This document shows, piece by piece, positions 11,149-21,649 of a stretch of DNA of 64,000 bases. A program made the translations under genes and the position numbers. This stretch comes from Marsupella aquatica (lineage: Eukaryota; Marchantiophyta): positions 6,014,001 to 6,078,000 of the forward strand of contig OZ316894.1 in NCBI GenBank assembly GCA_973895155.1. The letters are read 5' to 3'. The notes beneath the pieces were generated by a model. The model made no database searches. It worked only from the letters and a program-made list of their open reading frames with translations, and had not been told where the DNA came from. Position 1 is the first letter of the stretch. The number at the start of each line of letters is the position of its first letter.

Positions 11149-12023
11149 ATTACGGACCCCACTAGAGGTCCCTTCCAAAATTCCTGGCATCATAGCGTGC
11201 CACATCATCAACAACCGCAACAAACAAGACTCGTCAGTTTTGTGAATCAAACTTATAGTTTTCATTCGTGTTTGTGTCAATTTGGGGGTAAATTTTGGGA
11301 CGCCGTGCCGTAAAAAGAAAAGTAAAAACATTGGAAATGCAAAGAGCAAGACGGTTAAAACTGTCACTATGTAATCGTTTTAGTTACATTTCCAATTTTA
11401 AAATTTAAATTCAAAGATTTATAAAAAGTATTTTTCATATAATAAATAATAACTAATAACTAACTTGATAACTTCCTTGTTAAACTACAACTCCCGGTAT
11501 GTAAGGACCTCTCGTATTGTACGGCCATTATTGTTGGGAAGAGCACATAGAAACCTAGGATTGGGGAAGAGGAATGGCTGGAATCCTCAAAGTTCATCAA
11601 ATTTTATACTCAAAACTGTTTACTCATTCTCAAAACATTTTATACTCAAAACTATTTACTCATTCTCAAAAAACAATTTACCCAGTCGTAGATCTCATTG
11701 AGATCTTTCTTTTGCACCCTAGATCGCCTTCTAACATGGATGAATAAGATTTCTAGAGGCATTACAAAATGGACGGCAAAGATCGTAAAATCAACAAAAT
11801 TGATGGCTAGGAAGGCTTGGATTTTTTTAATTTTTCATTTGAAAAATATTAACCCATTTGCAAAACAGACAGAACCCATCCATAGATCTATTTGAGATCT
11901 TTCTTTTGAGCCATAGATTGGCCATTATGATGGACAGACGAGATTTCTGGAGATAAGAAATGGATACGGCTCAGATCGACTCTTCCCCCTGATTTTATTA
12001 GCCAAGGGGTCCACGAACTAATT
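11149..12023. repeat. Dispersed ~0.85-kb repeat, copy A
   Basis: Runs from ATTACGGACCCCACTAG to GGGGTCCACGAACTAATT and matches 52707-53544 over its length in the same orientation, at roughly 95% by eye. The ends carry related GGACCCC blocks in inverted orientation, so it may be a nonautonomous DNA element with imperfect terminal repeats. Inside are two related ~190-bp segments, each with a GATCT-n5-AGATC palindrome followed by TTTCTTTTG (near 11690 and 11886). Copy A has a 36-bp stretch (TTTATACTCAAAACT...) twice in tandem near 11600-11670 where copy B has it once. Confidence 0.9.
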
Positions 12024-13648
12024 AAATTGTCAATGGAAATATGGGGTTGTTTAATTACACCCCATTTTCAAGCCTTTGCATCAGGTGTATGGCCCTCCAT
12101 CTGGTGAACCCCCACAAGGGGCAAAGCTCTTGATTATAATAAAATGCATGGAGTCCAATAAACAAAAAAAACTATAGTACTTGTCCTTGTGGTAAGAACA
12201 CTTTGATAGGGATGCTAAGTGTTGTGTTCAAATCTGGAGTGAAGCTTGAAGTGAAGTTTTGAAATTCAAAAATTCTCATGGTCTCTAGTATGACCTATCT
12301 ACTATATAGTACTAGTTAGGCTTTAGCAAACTAATATAGCACTCATCTCGGGACTCATCTGAGTTCCAGGCTCACATTTGAGTTCCAGGATCACATTTGA
12401 GAGTTAGGTCCTCTATGTAAACAAGCTGAAGGGTGAGAGAGATGAGGTCATAGTGGAGCTTGTGGACCTAGGCTATGGGAGGGCTATAGTGGATGTATTG
12501 TTATGTTCAGATTGATTCTTCTCTCAAGGTCGTGGACGTACTAGCCTAGACAGGGTGAACCACATACTCTCTTTGTCACTGTTGGTTCGTCGTTGGATGC
12601 TTGTTCCTTTGCTGTCATGTTGTCTGATTAGATCCCAAAAACCCTTACCTTGTAAACAACCAGTCTAAAGTGCTTGTGTGAACATCTCTTCAAAGTAGTT
12701 GGCTAATCAATTACAAACCAAACCTCCAACTTAATCCATAATTCATTGGCCTAAGATGCTACTTACTTTCTCTACTAGTTTACACCTCTTCTTGGGGATC
12801 TTACTCTTTGGAGACCCCCCATCACCTGCAACGTGTTTAGGCCAAAAGTTTTCTGATTTTTGCCATACTCTAGTCTTTGCCCATATTCTCCCTTTGCTTG
12901 TCGTTAGAACATAAGACTCGCTCAGAACTTGTTCATGACTGTGAACCTTTGGTAGAATTCCTCTCCAAAATGGCCAAATAACTGAGTGCCACCTACCCTA
13001 TTCCCATCCTTGGTAAATCCCTGAAACAAGCTTAATAAAAAAAACATACATGAGCCTTCCTCTGCTTGTTGACACCAATGGTTGTGCCTTCTCCTACCTG
13101 GGCTGATGTCCAATTGGTTGAATGACTTTCTGGACTCCGAGATGAAACTCCCAAGGCACCCCTGGGCCCTCACTCCTTGTATATTATACAATCATACCTG
13201 TGAGCCTCCCCTACACACGTACCCCTTCTTATTAATTTTTCTCCTATAGAGATTATCCTTGTTTTTTATAAAAAACCAAACATTTACTCTTATTAAAATA
13301 TCTTCAATGTATTACAAAAGTGAATTTTGAGCAATAATAATTATTCTTCATATATTACAATTTGTATTGAGCGATAATGCTTAACGCTGTTGGGTATGCT
13401 GCAATCTTTATATATGTAATCGAGTATGTAATTGGAGAGTTTTTTTGAAGACCAAGTTACCACTGGTCATGTATGTATATAACCGCTCTATAAAGGAGAT
13501 GAAAATGGTAAGTCTTTATAAATCTAAAGACTGATATTGAATCAACTATTGAATCAGCTAACCCCGCAGCTAACCTAAGACAATACAAACCTAAGACTCC
13601 TGCCCACTGTCATGCCTTCCAATGCTGGTCTGCTTCATAAGTGAATAG
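12024..13648. other. Intergenic, no gene recognised
   Basis: AT-rich sequence with only short open frames. A weak tRNA-like stretch near 12180-12240 is discussed in the findings. Nothing else is supportable. Confidence 0.4.
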
Positions 13649-14071
13649 TCACTTATGTGTACAGGCCATTCTGCTTGCCAAAAAATATGATTGTAAAAAA
13701 TGGGAAGGGACAATTGCAGGCAAATCATATGATTTTCGAACAGAGATCACACTCCATAGCCCCTCCACACTTGCCTCTACTTCAGGAATCACAACATCTA
13801 TGATTCCTAAACCACAACCTCCAGAACTCTCTTTAGCTATCTCCTTGTTGCTCCACTCTTCTTTGCTGTAATCAGGGCTGCCTTTCCCCTGTGCCTTCCT
13901 TGACTTTGGAACTCTGGAATAAACCACAACAGCTGCTGCAGTTGTCAGACCTCCAGTACCGGGTCTGCTTCTCCTCCTACTCAGTCTAGAGCGTTTCTTC
14001 ATCACTATTGTCCCCACCTTAGTCATCTCGAAGTCTCCAATACACCTGATCCACAAATGGACCAACACCAT
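13649..14071 (-). CDS. Small basic ORF 3' of the large transposon
   Basis: A 140-aa ORF starting with ATG. Residues 24-65 are basic (KKRSRLSRRRSRPG, RVPKSRKAQGKG), followed by an acidic and then hydrophobic end. I recognise no family. It follows the large minus-strand transposon gene by about 190 bp on the same strand and could be an accessory ORF of it, or chance. Confidence 0.25.
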   Translation of the reverse strand: MVLVHLWIRCIGDFEMTKVGTIVMKKRSRLSRRRSRPGTGGLTTAAAVVVYSRVPKSRKAQGKGSPDYSKEEWSNKEIAKESSGGCGLGIIDVVIPEVEASVEGLWSVISVRKSYDLPAIVPSHFLQSYFLASRMACTHK

Positions 14072-14256
14072 GAATGAGTATTATATTGAATACAACCAGA
14101 TCTACAAGGTTTACAGATAACATATCAGAATACGCTTAGGATGTTTTCAAATCTTAACTTGCTACCTTCGCTCCTCTGGAGAATGTGTTACCCCGGTGTG
14201 TAATTGATGAATGATAAACATCAGGCATGGAGTGTACCTGCCCCAAATACAGGTCA

Positions 14257-16711
14257 TCATTCTATGTTGTTCTTTACAAAATTGTCGAGGGCAGTCACAT
14301 CATCTGGAGGCAACTTAAAAATAGTTGGATAGAGAGGATCCACTGTAAAACTCACAGTTGATATGACACAGTCCAAGTCAATGGTCTATGGATCACACAT
14401 ATTATAAGCAAATTTGTTCCTACTAGACCCAACCGGTGTAAACCAATTGAACACTACTTGACATGCAGCTTCGGAACCAGGTCTATCAAGTAGATCCAAA
14501 GGTTCTCTAGATCTGCAAACACTGTTACCATACTTTCGGTGGATGCTTTGCACCCTGCCAATCCACCAAACATACTTTGGCCCAGATGCAGAACACACTG
14601 CTACCGGATCTCCTCTTGGCTTCTTTGGATTGGTCACATTTTGTTTTGATTTCCTTCCACCTACTTTCCCTTTGGATGCTTTTGCTACGGCCTCTGAGTT
14701 TCGAGTTGCCCTGACCTCATGTTGTGTTTCATCAAGGAAGAAAACACCACAGTCAGTGCCCACTGTCATGAACATAGTTGGTACACCCTCTCTATAGTTG
14801 GGTTTGTCCACTAAATTATTGAAGTACACACTCTGTTTCACACGAGTCAATCGGTCCTTACTCAAGTGGGGGTTTCCAATCAGCTGGCTAACCAATGTAC
14901 TTTTGTAGATCTGTCGCTCTTGAAAACACACAGTTGGCTTCACTTGCTTAATTGGTGCACCATACAACAAGTCTGAATGCATGATATTCATTGTTGCAGA
15001 CAATTCGGAGGCAGCTTCCTCTACATGAGCGTCTACGTAACGGACAGACATCCCAGGGAAGGAACTCTCAGTCTCAGTCTCAGCGCCAGCTACAATCCCC
15101 AGGGTGGTAACAATAGGTGAAGCTTCCAAAATCATTGTATCAATCTCAATGACAGTTTGAGGTTGGGCTTCACCATTCAAAGTAGGTCGCACATCTCGAA
15201 TGTCCAAAGTATCTCGTACATCTACAAGTGTATCCACATTGATGTCACACCATCCACCAGACTTCACCCCTTTTGACTCAACTTTCCACAGTGAGTTCCA
15301 CCATAGCTTATCCTTGCAAGATGTTGAAGGATTCATTTCCAACTCAGTTGCAGCACATTGTGCCAAACTTAATCCCTCTTGCAATGCAACCACGATTGCT
15401 GCATTTGTCTCTATCCCTATATAATCTGTCTGATCTGGACAGACATGAACTGCCTCTGAATCTAATTGAAGATCCATCCAAATGTTCGAATGCTTTTTGT
15501 GGCTCTTTCCAGCACCCATCAATCCCTCTGATACATCCATTGCAGCCAATCTGTTAAGATTAGTGGCACACTCCACTAATTCTGACAAGTCATAGCTTCG
15601 CTCACGACCGTTCATGCCCCCTACTTTTGAGAAGAATTGCTCACACGCATCTGAGCCAGTCAACTCTAGAGGCACTGGAAGATGCTTGAAGTGGTCTCGG
15701 AATTGGATTATCAACACAACTATAAAATGGACTGACATTTGAACATCAAGAAAGGTTTGCATAGGGATACAGTTCCGCATGAAAGTAATTGGTTGTGTAT
15801 TCCCCCCTACAGTATGGTTCCCATGGAAGCACCATAGGCGCCACAGTCTGAAGAAGAAACCCACCTTCCCACAAAGTACAACCCTCTCCCGTAGAGTGAG
15901 CCGAGGGTTCATGAATATATCCAGATAATCTCCACATATACGAACAAACACCTCAGTTCCAAGTGCGAGCTCCACCCTTGCATCCTTCCGCAGACGCAAC
16001 ATCCTCAGCGTAGAACCCGCCTTACGACTACAAATCCTTTGTGCACTAGCCCAATTTTGCCTATCATTTTGTGTTACATCATCATGGTTCAGCCCATGAA
16101 GGTCATGGTCATATAAACCTAACAGGAGTCTCAGATGACTCAGGTTGGCCACTTGAGTCCCCAGTTTCAATATCCGAGCTGAAGAATCCAATGGGTTCAC
16201 TAACTTCTTCCCATTGTGGATATAGTCTTGGTCATGTAGCCCAACAGCGTGGGTCAATGGCCCATCACCTGTCATAGAGTGGCTCAATTTCCAGCCTTCC
16301 CACCCAAGGCTAAATCTTGGCCCTGCCTTCCGACAGCCAGTATAGTCCTCCAACATTAACTTCCTCCTGCGTGCATCACCGTCACTTGCATGGCCGAGTA
16401 AAGGCCCCACACTCTCCAGACAATGAGTGTTCCACAATGACTCCAGGATATCCCACTGCTCTCTAACCCAAGGAGCTTTAAATCTATTACATGTACCTGT
16501 AGCTAGTATAAGCAACCGTGGGAATCCCTCTGCAAGGGGATTGACTACTATACAACGAGCCATCTGCCCTACCACATTGTTGTCAAAAGCATCAACGATG
16601 ATGTGGAAGCCAAGTTCTCCTTCGCCCACTTCTATCTCCCACCCAACAAGGCATACATGCTCTGTTTGGGTGCCGCAAAACCCAATCATGGTGTCATGTT
16701 TTGGCAGCCAC
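14257..16711 (-). pseudogene. RNase-H-like transposase, central and C-terminal part
   Basis: Best read as one exon from 16711 (after an AG acceptor that closes a 160-bp intron, 16712-16871) down to 14389, where a TAG interrupts it; the same frame then continues to a TGA at 14257-14259 with sensible sequence. Order of motifs: KHDTMIGFCG, a LLILATGTCNRF strand, ASDGDARRRKLM (candidate second catalytic Asp), LHDQDYIHNGKKLVNPLDS, and TGSDACEQFFSKVGG with a candidate third acidic residue (Glu). This order (Asp..GF.., D.., D..H..K...N, D..E..F) is like P-element and related transposases. Residues 690-820 form a basic linker and a compact block with KYVWWIGRVQSIHRK, VVFNWFTPVG and NKFAYNMCDP that looks like a Tudor/BAH-type barrel. 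Superfamily assignment is inference. Confidence 0.6.
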
Positions 16712-16871
16712 CTGCAAGAAACCAAAACTGAGTTCTTGGTTTCCAGATGGAGCCTACATAATAGTTGAAACAGAGATAAAGGTGAAACTAGGATCCAACA
16801 CCATGACATGACTAACATCATGCGTGAGGGCCTGAAGTACAACATCATGCATGAGGGCCTAAAGAAAGTAC

Positions 16872-17706
16872 CTTATTGTTTTTTTGACAGTGGTCTCATC
16901 TTCTGCCAAATAACAGGAACTGGCCCTTTGATGTTGAGTCTCACTTTCAGTTTGGAGTACACTTGAGAGACAAACATAAATTGTTCAGCATGGATTCCTG
17001 CTCGGAATACTGCCATCCCTCTTCTGTCCCGTTGAAGGGTGTTTATGCTTGGCCCTATCCCATTACTTGCAAGGCAGTCAACAACACGTCGACCACCATG
17101 CAAGAAGAGTGTTTGGCAGAGGAGCTTTGTTCCAGCCTTGAACCTATATCCCTCCTTTGTCGTATTCAAGTTTGAAGCTATATCAGATAACATATCCCAC
17201 AATGCACCTCTCCCACCAAATGCACCCTTCCTGTGCGCAAGGACTATGGACTGACAAAACTTAAGGATAGATTCCTTATTGGGGCCTTGATAGTCAAGAC
17301 AAACTTCCTTTATACTAGGGATCCGAGACTTCAGCATCAACAGTTTGTGACTTAGATATTTCTGCAACTTCCTCTCTCTCAAAATTCGGTTTCTGTATAC
17401 TTTAGCTTGGTTTTGGACCTCAGGAATTGTGAGGCAACCTAGCCGCCTGCCCTTGCTAGTCCCTCTCTCTCCTCTTTTCTCATAGGCCTTGACCTCTCTT
17501 GCTACCCGAAGTCTGAAGTCCTTCATGTTCTTAATGGAATAACACTTGGAACACGTCAAATCATCAAACCCGCCCCCCAACTGTGACATTCGACTACATT
17601 CTTTATGCCTGAAAAGGCCCTTGATCTCACAAGCTTCTTCACTATACATACAGAACACCTCTGCCATTACTAGGGGCTCTGCATACCACGCACCACCCAC
17701 TTTCAC
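16872..17706 (-). pseudogene. RNase-H-like transposase, helix-turn-helix part and first catalytic Asp
   Basis: Continues the same gene upstream. The open frame has a Cys cluster (CEIKGLFRHKEC, CSKC), a basic helical region, then HGGRRVVDCLASNGIGPSIN and TLQRDRRG, a likely helix-turn-helix that in P-like transposases precedes the catalytic core. Near 16907 the frame slips by one base. In the shifted frame it reads AEDETTVKKTI up to a GT donor at 16871, and splicing to 16711 restores KTIRWLPKHD. The Asp of AEDET (16892-16906) is the candidate first catalytic residue. The frameshift argues that this copy is dead. The start at 17706 is a GTG directly after an AG, so it is an exon start, not a translation start. 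Confidence 0.55.
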
Positions 17707-17742
17707 CTGGTCGTGTAGGTGACTTTTGATAGGCCTAAGTTC

Positions 17743-19035
17743 TTACCCTACTTCTATCTCATCCCGCCACAGACCCCAACACAACAATGACAAATTATCG
17801 AAAGTACCTCTATCATCATCTCGTGCTGACATCCTTGACGAGCTGCTTGATGCACCTGCAGTCGAGGTGCGAGTCAAGAACCCCTCAATTTTTCTCTGTT
17901 TCTTATCCCTCCCGTCCACAGTACGGGGTCTGCCAGGGCGCCCTGACAAAACTGGCTCGTTTCTTGTAGGCCTCTGACTTTTGGCCACATAATCAAGATG
18001 GATCAAGCCAGTACAATGGCTTGTCAGATTAGCCTCCAAGTTTCGTTGTTTGGGTACCAAAGTCAAATGGTGAAGACAAAAATTGCAGAACAGTTTCAAA
18101 GTCTGGAACTCCACTGGTTCCTTATGGACATCCCCCTCGACTATAAACGTCTTGCGACCAACTGTCTGCAACTCGTTGACCTTTGCTACAATCTTCAAAT
18201 GCTCGTCAAGTATGGCTCTATCAGTCAAAGTATTTGACTGCGCCCTCCTTGCAATCTCCACATGCCCAACTTTCTCACCCCTGTTCCTAGCCACCCGAGC
18301 TGCATGCTTTGATGATCGCAAATGCGAATTTTTGAAGTTGGTAAATGCATTATTGATGGATGATTTATCCATCAATGTACCTTTTGCTAGCCCTTCCACC
18401 CACTTGTCACACTCACAACACTCGATATGCCCCCAGGGCATGTTGTCTTTGTCCCAAGTTCTCACTTTCCACTTGTGGTCAGCACATTTAATGGATTCCA
18501 TGTGAGTCTTCAACTTATCCGCAGATGCTTCCCATACTGCCTTTAAAGTATTGCTCATAAGAGTGGACATGAATGTGACTTGTTGTTCAGGCTCTGGCAA
18601 GGGGCAACCAGAGTGTGGATCAGCTTCCACTGGAGGCTCCTCATTCATGGGAAAATCGGCATGATCACTCTCTGGCAATGAAAGGCCATTGGAAGCATTG
18701 CTACTCCCGAGGGCTTGCCCTGCGCCTCCAGGGTCTACGTGCACCAATGGAGTTGGAGGCTCCAAGGCATTTTTGGGAATGATAACAATCTTTCCCCCAC
18801 AATCCTCCAAAAGATTGCAGATCTCCCATTTCTCCGGCATCCGAGTGGCGAGATTGACATCAATAAAGTGGAAGTCAAAATCGAGTAGTGCCTCCAACTT
18901 CAGTCGGGCATCAGCATACGATTCCCCTGCTTTGTAACTATATGACGATATAGGTTTCCTTTCCCCACCTTCTTTGTCTACTTGAAACAAAGTGGCAGGC
19001 GACATTCTCTCACCCTTTACTGACAACCTATCCAC
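17743..19035 (-). CDS. N-terminal zinc-finger region of the same large transposase gene
   Basis: A 430-codon open frame; it begins at a GTG right after AG and behind an in-frame stop, so it is probably an internal exon. A GT donor at 17807 is the likely 3' end. Features: a Pro/Glu-rich stretch (about residues 90-150), a Cys/His cluster KCADHKW...ECCECDKW (about 180-215), a basic helical stretch (HAARVARNRGEK), and a C2HC finger FCNFCLHHL...HCTGLIHLDYV. It ends with an AT-hook-like GRPGRPRT and a Ser-rich tail. Two zinc fingers followed by an RNase-H-like core fit a transposase that binds its own ends. The exact joins to neighbouring exons are not resolved. Confidence 0.5.
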   Translation of the reverse strand: MDRLSVKGERMSPATLFQVDKEGGERKPISSYSYKAGESYADARLKLEALLDFDFHFIDVNLATRMPEKWEICNLLEDCGGKIVIIPKNALEPPTPLVHVDPGGAGQALGSSNASNGLSLPESDHADFPMNEEPPVEADPHSGCPLPEPEQQVTFMSTLMSNTLKAVWEASADKLKTHMESIKCADHKWKVRTWDKDNMPWGHIECCECDKWVEGLAKGTLMDKSSINNAFTNFKNSHLRSSKHAARVARNRGEKVGHVEIARRAQSNTLTDRAILDEHLKIVAKVNELQTVGRKTFIVEGDVHKEPVEFQTLKLFCNFCLHHLTLVPKQRNLEANLTSHCTGLIHLDYVAKSQRPTRNEPVLSGRPGRPRTVDGRDKKQRKIEGFLTRTSTAGASSSSSRMSARDDDRGTFDNLSLLCWGLWRDEIEVG

Positions 19036-19281
19036 CTCTCATGGGCCTGCGCACAGTCCACATGACAAAGGGAGCATCAACATAGGGATTGCTCAAAATA
19101 GGATAGGTTCATTTCATTCTAACCACATATTCACCTAAAATGCAACTTTCTTGGGTGGCATGGCGCAACACCACACAATGTGGACATCATGTGCACCAAT
19201 TCTTCTATCAGAGACAGGTTACACAGATGTTAGGCAGATTGATGATTGTTGGCCAATGCGGGAAACAAGCAACCTGGCCTA

Positions 19282-19665
19282 TTAGAATGGGCCAACATCC
19301 AAAGGAAGTCTATGGAGGGCCTGCGTGCGACAGGTATTAATCTGATAGTTTAAACAAACCGCCCCAATTCTCATTTCAACTCGATCAGTGGCAAGTGGAT
19401 CCCTGAGCTCATTGATAACATCTTGGATGTCATCAAGAAGGAAGTGGTACTCATTCAAGCCACACGGAAAAATGAATATGGCTTTCGCCCGAGCAACAAT
19501 GAGACTGTAGAATGTGATCCAGCCTTTTGACCTTTGCCGAAAGGCCTCCAAAGCCATGCCAATTGCATTCTGCTGACTACGTATAAGATAGGCTGGATCT
19601 TTACCGTTGCTTGTTGAAGGCAATGGAATTGTGTGAGAGAGATAGAAAGGAGGACAGAAATTCAT
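19282..19665 (-). CDS. Unrecognised ORF upstream of the large transposon gene
   Basis: A 127-aa open frame with a plausible globular middle (QRSKGWITFYSLIVARAKAI, LNEYHFLLDDIQDVINEL). I know no match. It is on the same strand as, and 250 bp upstream of, the zinc-finger exon. With the coding-like stretches at 20650-20850 and 21059-21574 it may form the 5' exons of the same gene or a second gene of the element. Confidence 0.3.
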   Translation of the reverse strand: MNFCPPFYLSHTIPLPSTSNGKDPAYLIRSQQNAIGMALEAFRQRSKGWITFYSLIVARAKAIFIFPCGLNEYHFLLDDIQDVINELRDPLATDRVEMRIGAVCLNYQINTCRTQALHRLPLDVGPF

Positions 19666-19881
19666 GATATCAAGGCAAAGTAGGCTACCAAGATTGGTTA
19701 TAAGGCAATATTAAGCAACCCACACGTGGAGACCGCATCCACTGGACCAATCCCACGAGAGCCTTGCCCCATCCCGACCATTTCTCGTTAGGATTGGCTG
19801 GTTACAGATCCATTGCTGCTTTCTCCGACATGTGTCGGGTGGGAAGGGCGTACCCTTTGCATGCAAGGACTCCAGATTCAG

Positions 19882-19975
19882 CGTAAGCACAAGAGGGACA
19901 GGGATCTGCACATGGCCATTTCAGCTTGCCCAAGTTTAGCTTGTCCCAATTCAGCTTGTCCCATATGTGCTTGGT
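19882..19975. repeat. Short degenerate repeat (about 15 bp)
   Basis: Three imperfect copies of a TTcAGCTTGTCCCAA-like unit in tandem around 19918-19975, giving a Leu-Gly-Gln-Ala-Lys-like reading on the minus strand. Minor. Confidence 0.5.
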
Positions 19976-20639
19976 CCATGTATAGTCGGGGCCAGGCCCA
20001 CACTCCAATCCTTCTCCTCCACAGTTGTGAGGGCCACAACAGACTATACATGACTTAAGGGGCTGACAGCAATGACAAGTGACAACCATGGACACAATAA
20101 TGACAGGCTCTAATCACACACTCCCCCAGGCAACCTGCTTCGAAATTACAAGGAGCGTTGGACTGCCAGCGGCTAAATCCAGCAGTCGCCAATGGGGGCA
20201 TGACTTCCCCATGGTCTCCTTGAACTCGATGGGCCCTGCAAATTAAACGAGCCCTACATGTACAAAAAAATGACAAAACTGAAATGACATCTTACCTGAG
20301 CAAGATACAAAGCCCTGTGCATTAGCAACTTTAAAACATATGAACTATATAAGAAGCGGTAAATAATGGAGCACAATTGAAAGAACCACAAAGTCCAGAA
20401 TATGTACATACCTTGGACTAGAGTTTTTGGACCTCTGATAGAATGGTCCGCCAAGTAATGCAGCTTGAGGGGGCCGGGCCGGTAGCAGTTGCGTTGGGCA
20501 CAAGCTGGTATGTTGCATGATAATGTTCAAACGTTAGCTCAGACGTTTCAAAAAACCAATGATGCAGGGGTCACCACACACAGCAACATTTTGTTTTGAA
20601 CACGATGGCAAAAAGGAAATGACTACCTTCCTAGTTGAG

Positions 20640-21574
20640 GGATAGCAGTTGCCTTGTACCACACCTCCGTCAATACCCCTCCTTCAATACCAAACTCTCG
20701 TCCACTGGACATCACCGCTACCACAAGATCCATTTCCAAAAAGAGCGTTAGTTGACAGTCTTTGAAAGGCCACCAGCATATGTATGTGTTCGTGCCATGC
20801 CTTTGGGTCATATGGCAGAATAGTCATCATTGAATCCCTTAAAAGAAACTCAGACTGCCAGGGTCGAGGCTGACATACAAATACATAATATACTGATGAT
20901 AGGTGATACAAAAATTAGTGTTGGCATCCGCTCATACACTCTTACAAAATGACCATTCAAGAGGTCATGTGAACTGCTAACTTGGCTATCATCCCTGCAC
21001 AAACTAATCTCCTGCGTAGACTAACAATCTGCGCAATTTAACCTCCCTATGCATGTACCTACTCGCCATCTTGAAGCTCTACAAGGCCTAACACAAAAGG
21101 GTCCGTGTTCCAGAGCTGACACACTTTCCAGGCCCTCTTTTTTGCAAAAACCTCATTGTACTTAACGTCCGCGTCTGGATCTACATCACATGCTGGACAC
21201 CGAGCATCCAAAGCATGTACACACCCTGCACCAACAGTGATCTGAACACCATTCATCGTCTGAGTGAACATAATGGACTGTGGATCGACATACTTTTCCC
21301 ACATGGTTTGGCGGGTCATACGGGATGGACGATTAGAACCAAACATAATGCCAATAGGCCAAGTCCCTCTCAACATGCCTAATGCCTTTAGCTTACGTCG
21401 CAACCTCACTGCTTTCTCATAGAGAAGGCCTACAGATTGGCTTCGGGTGGTTACCATTGTGTCTTTTGCACCGTTACCTCCGTAGAAGGCAAAGACAGAG
21501 GGTCTGAAAATCAAGCCTACCAAAGCTGGTCCACACGACAAATCCTCCTGCAACAACATCGTCCGGTGTGTCAC
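20640..21574 (-). CDS. Unrecognised coding-like exons
   Basis: Two segments look coding on the minus strand. The first, 21059-21574, has a basic helical block (YEKAVRLRRKLKALGM), then RTWPIGIMFG-like sequence and a Cys pair (ARCPACDVD), and ends GLVELQDGE. The second, about 20640-20880, reads LRDSMMTILPYDPKAWHEHI, then VVAVMSSGREFGIEGGVLTE after a likely intron or frameshift. Amino-acid composition and length favour real protein, but I recognise no family and cannot fix the splice sites. It is probably part of the transposon that fills 13.6-21.6 kb; a decayed host gene is the alternative. Confidence 0.3.
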
Positions 21575-21649
21575 TCACTGTACTATAAAAATGGACAAAC
21601 TGAGCATCACAAATTGCAAACAGAGCGAATGTTTCAGGGATTTGGCTAA

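Noticed and set aside
11074-11367. 97-codon minus-strand ORF repeated in copy B (52623-52925)
   Set aside because: The peptide is shared only because the whole noncoding repeat is shared; the frame differs at its end and there is no known domain.
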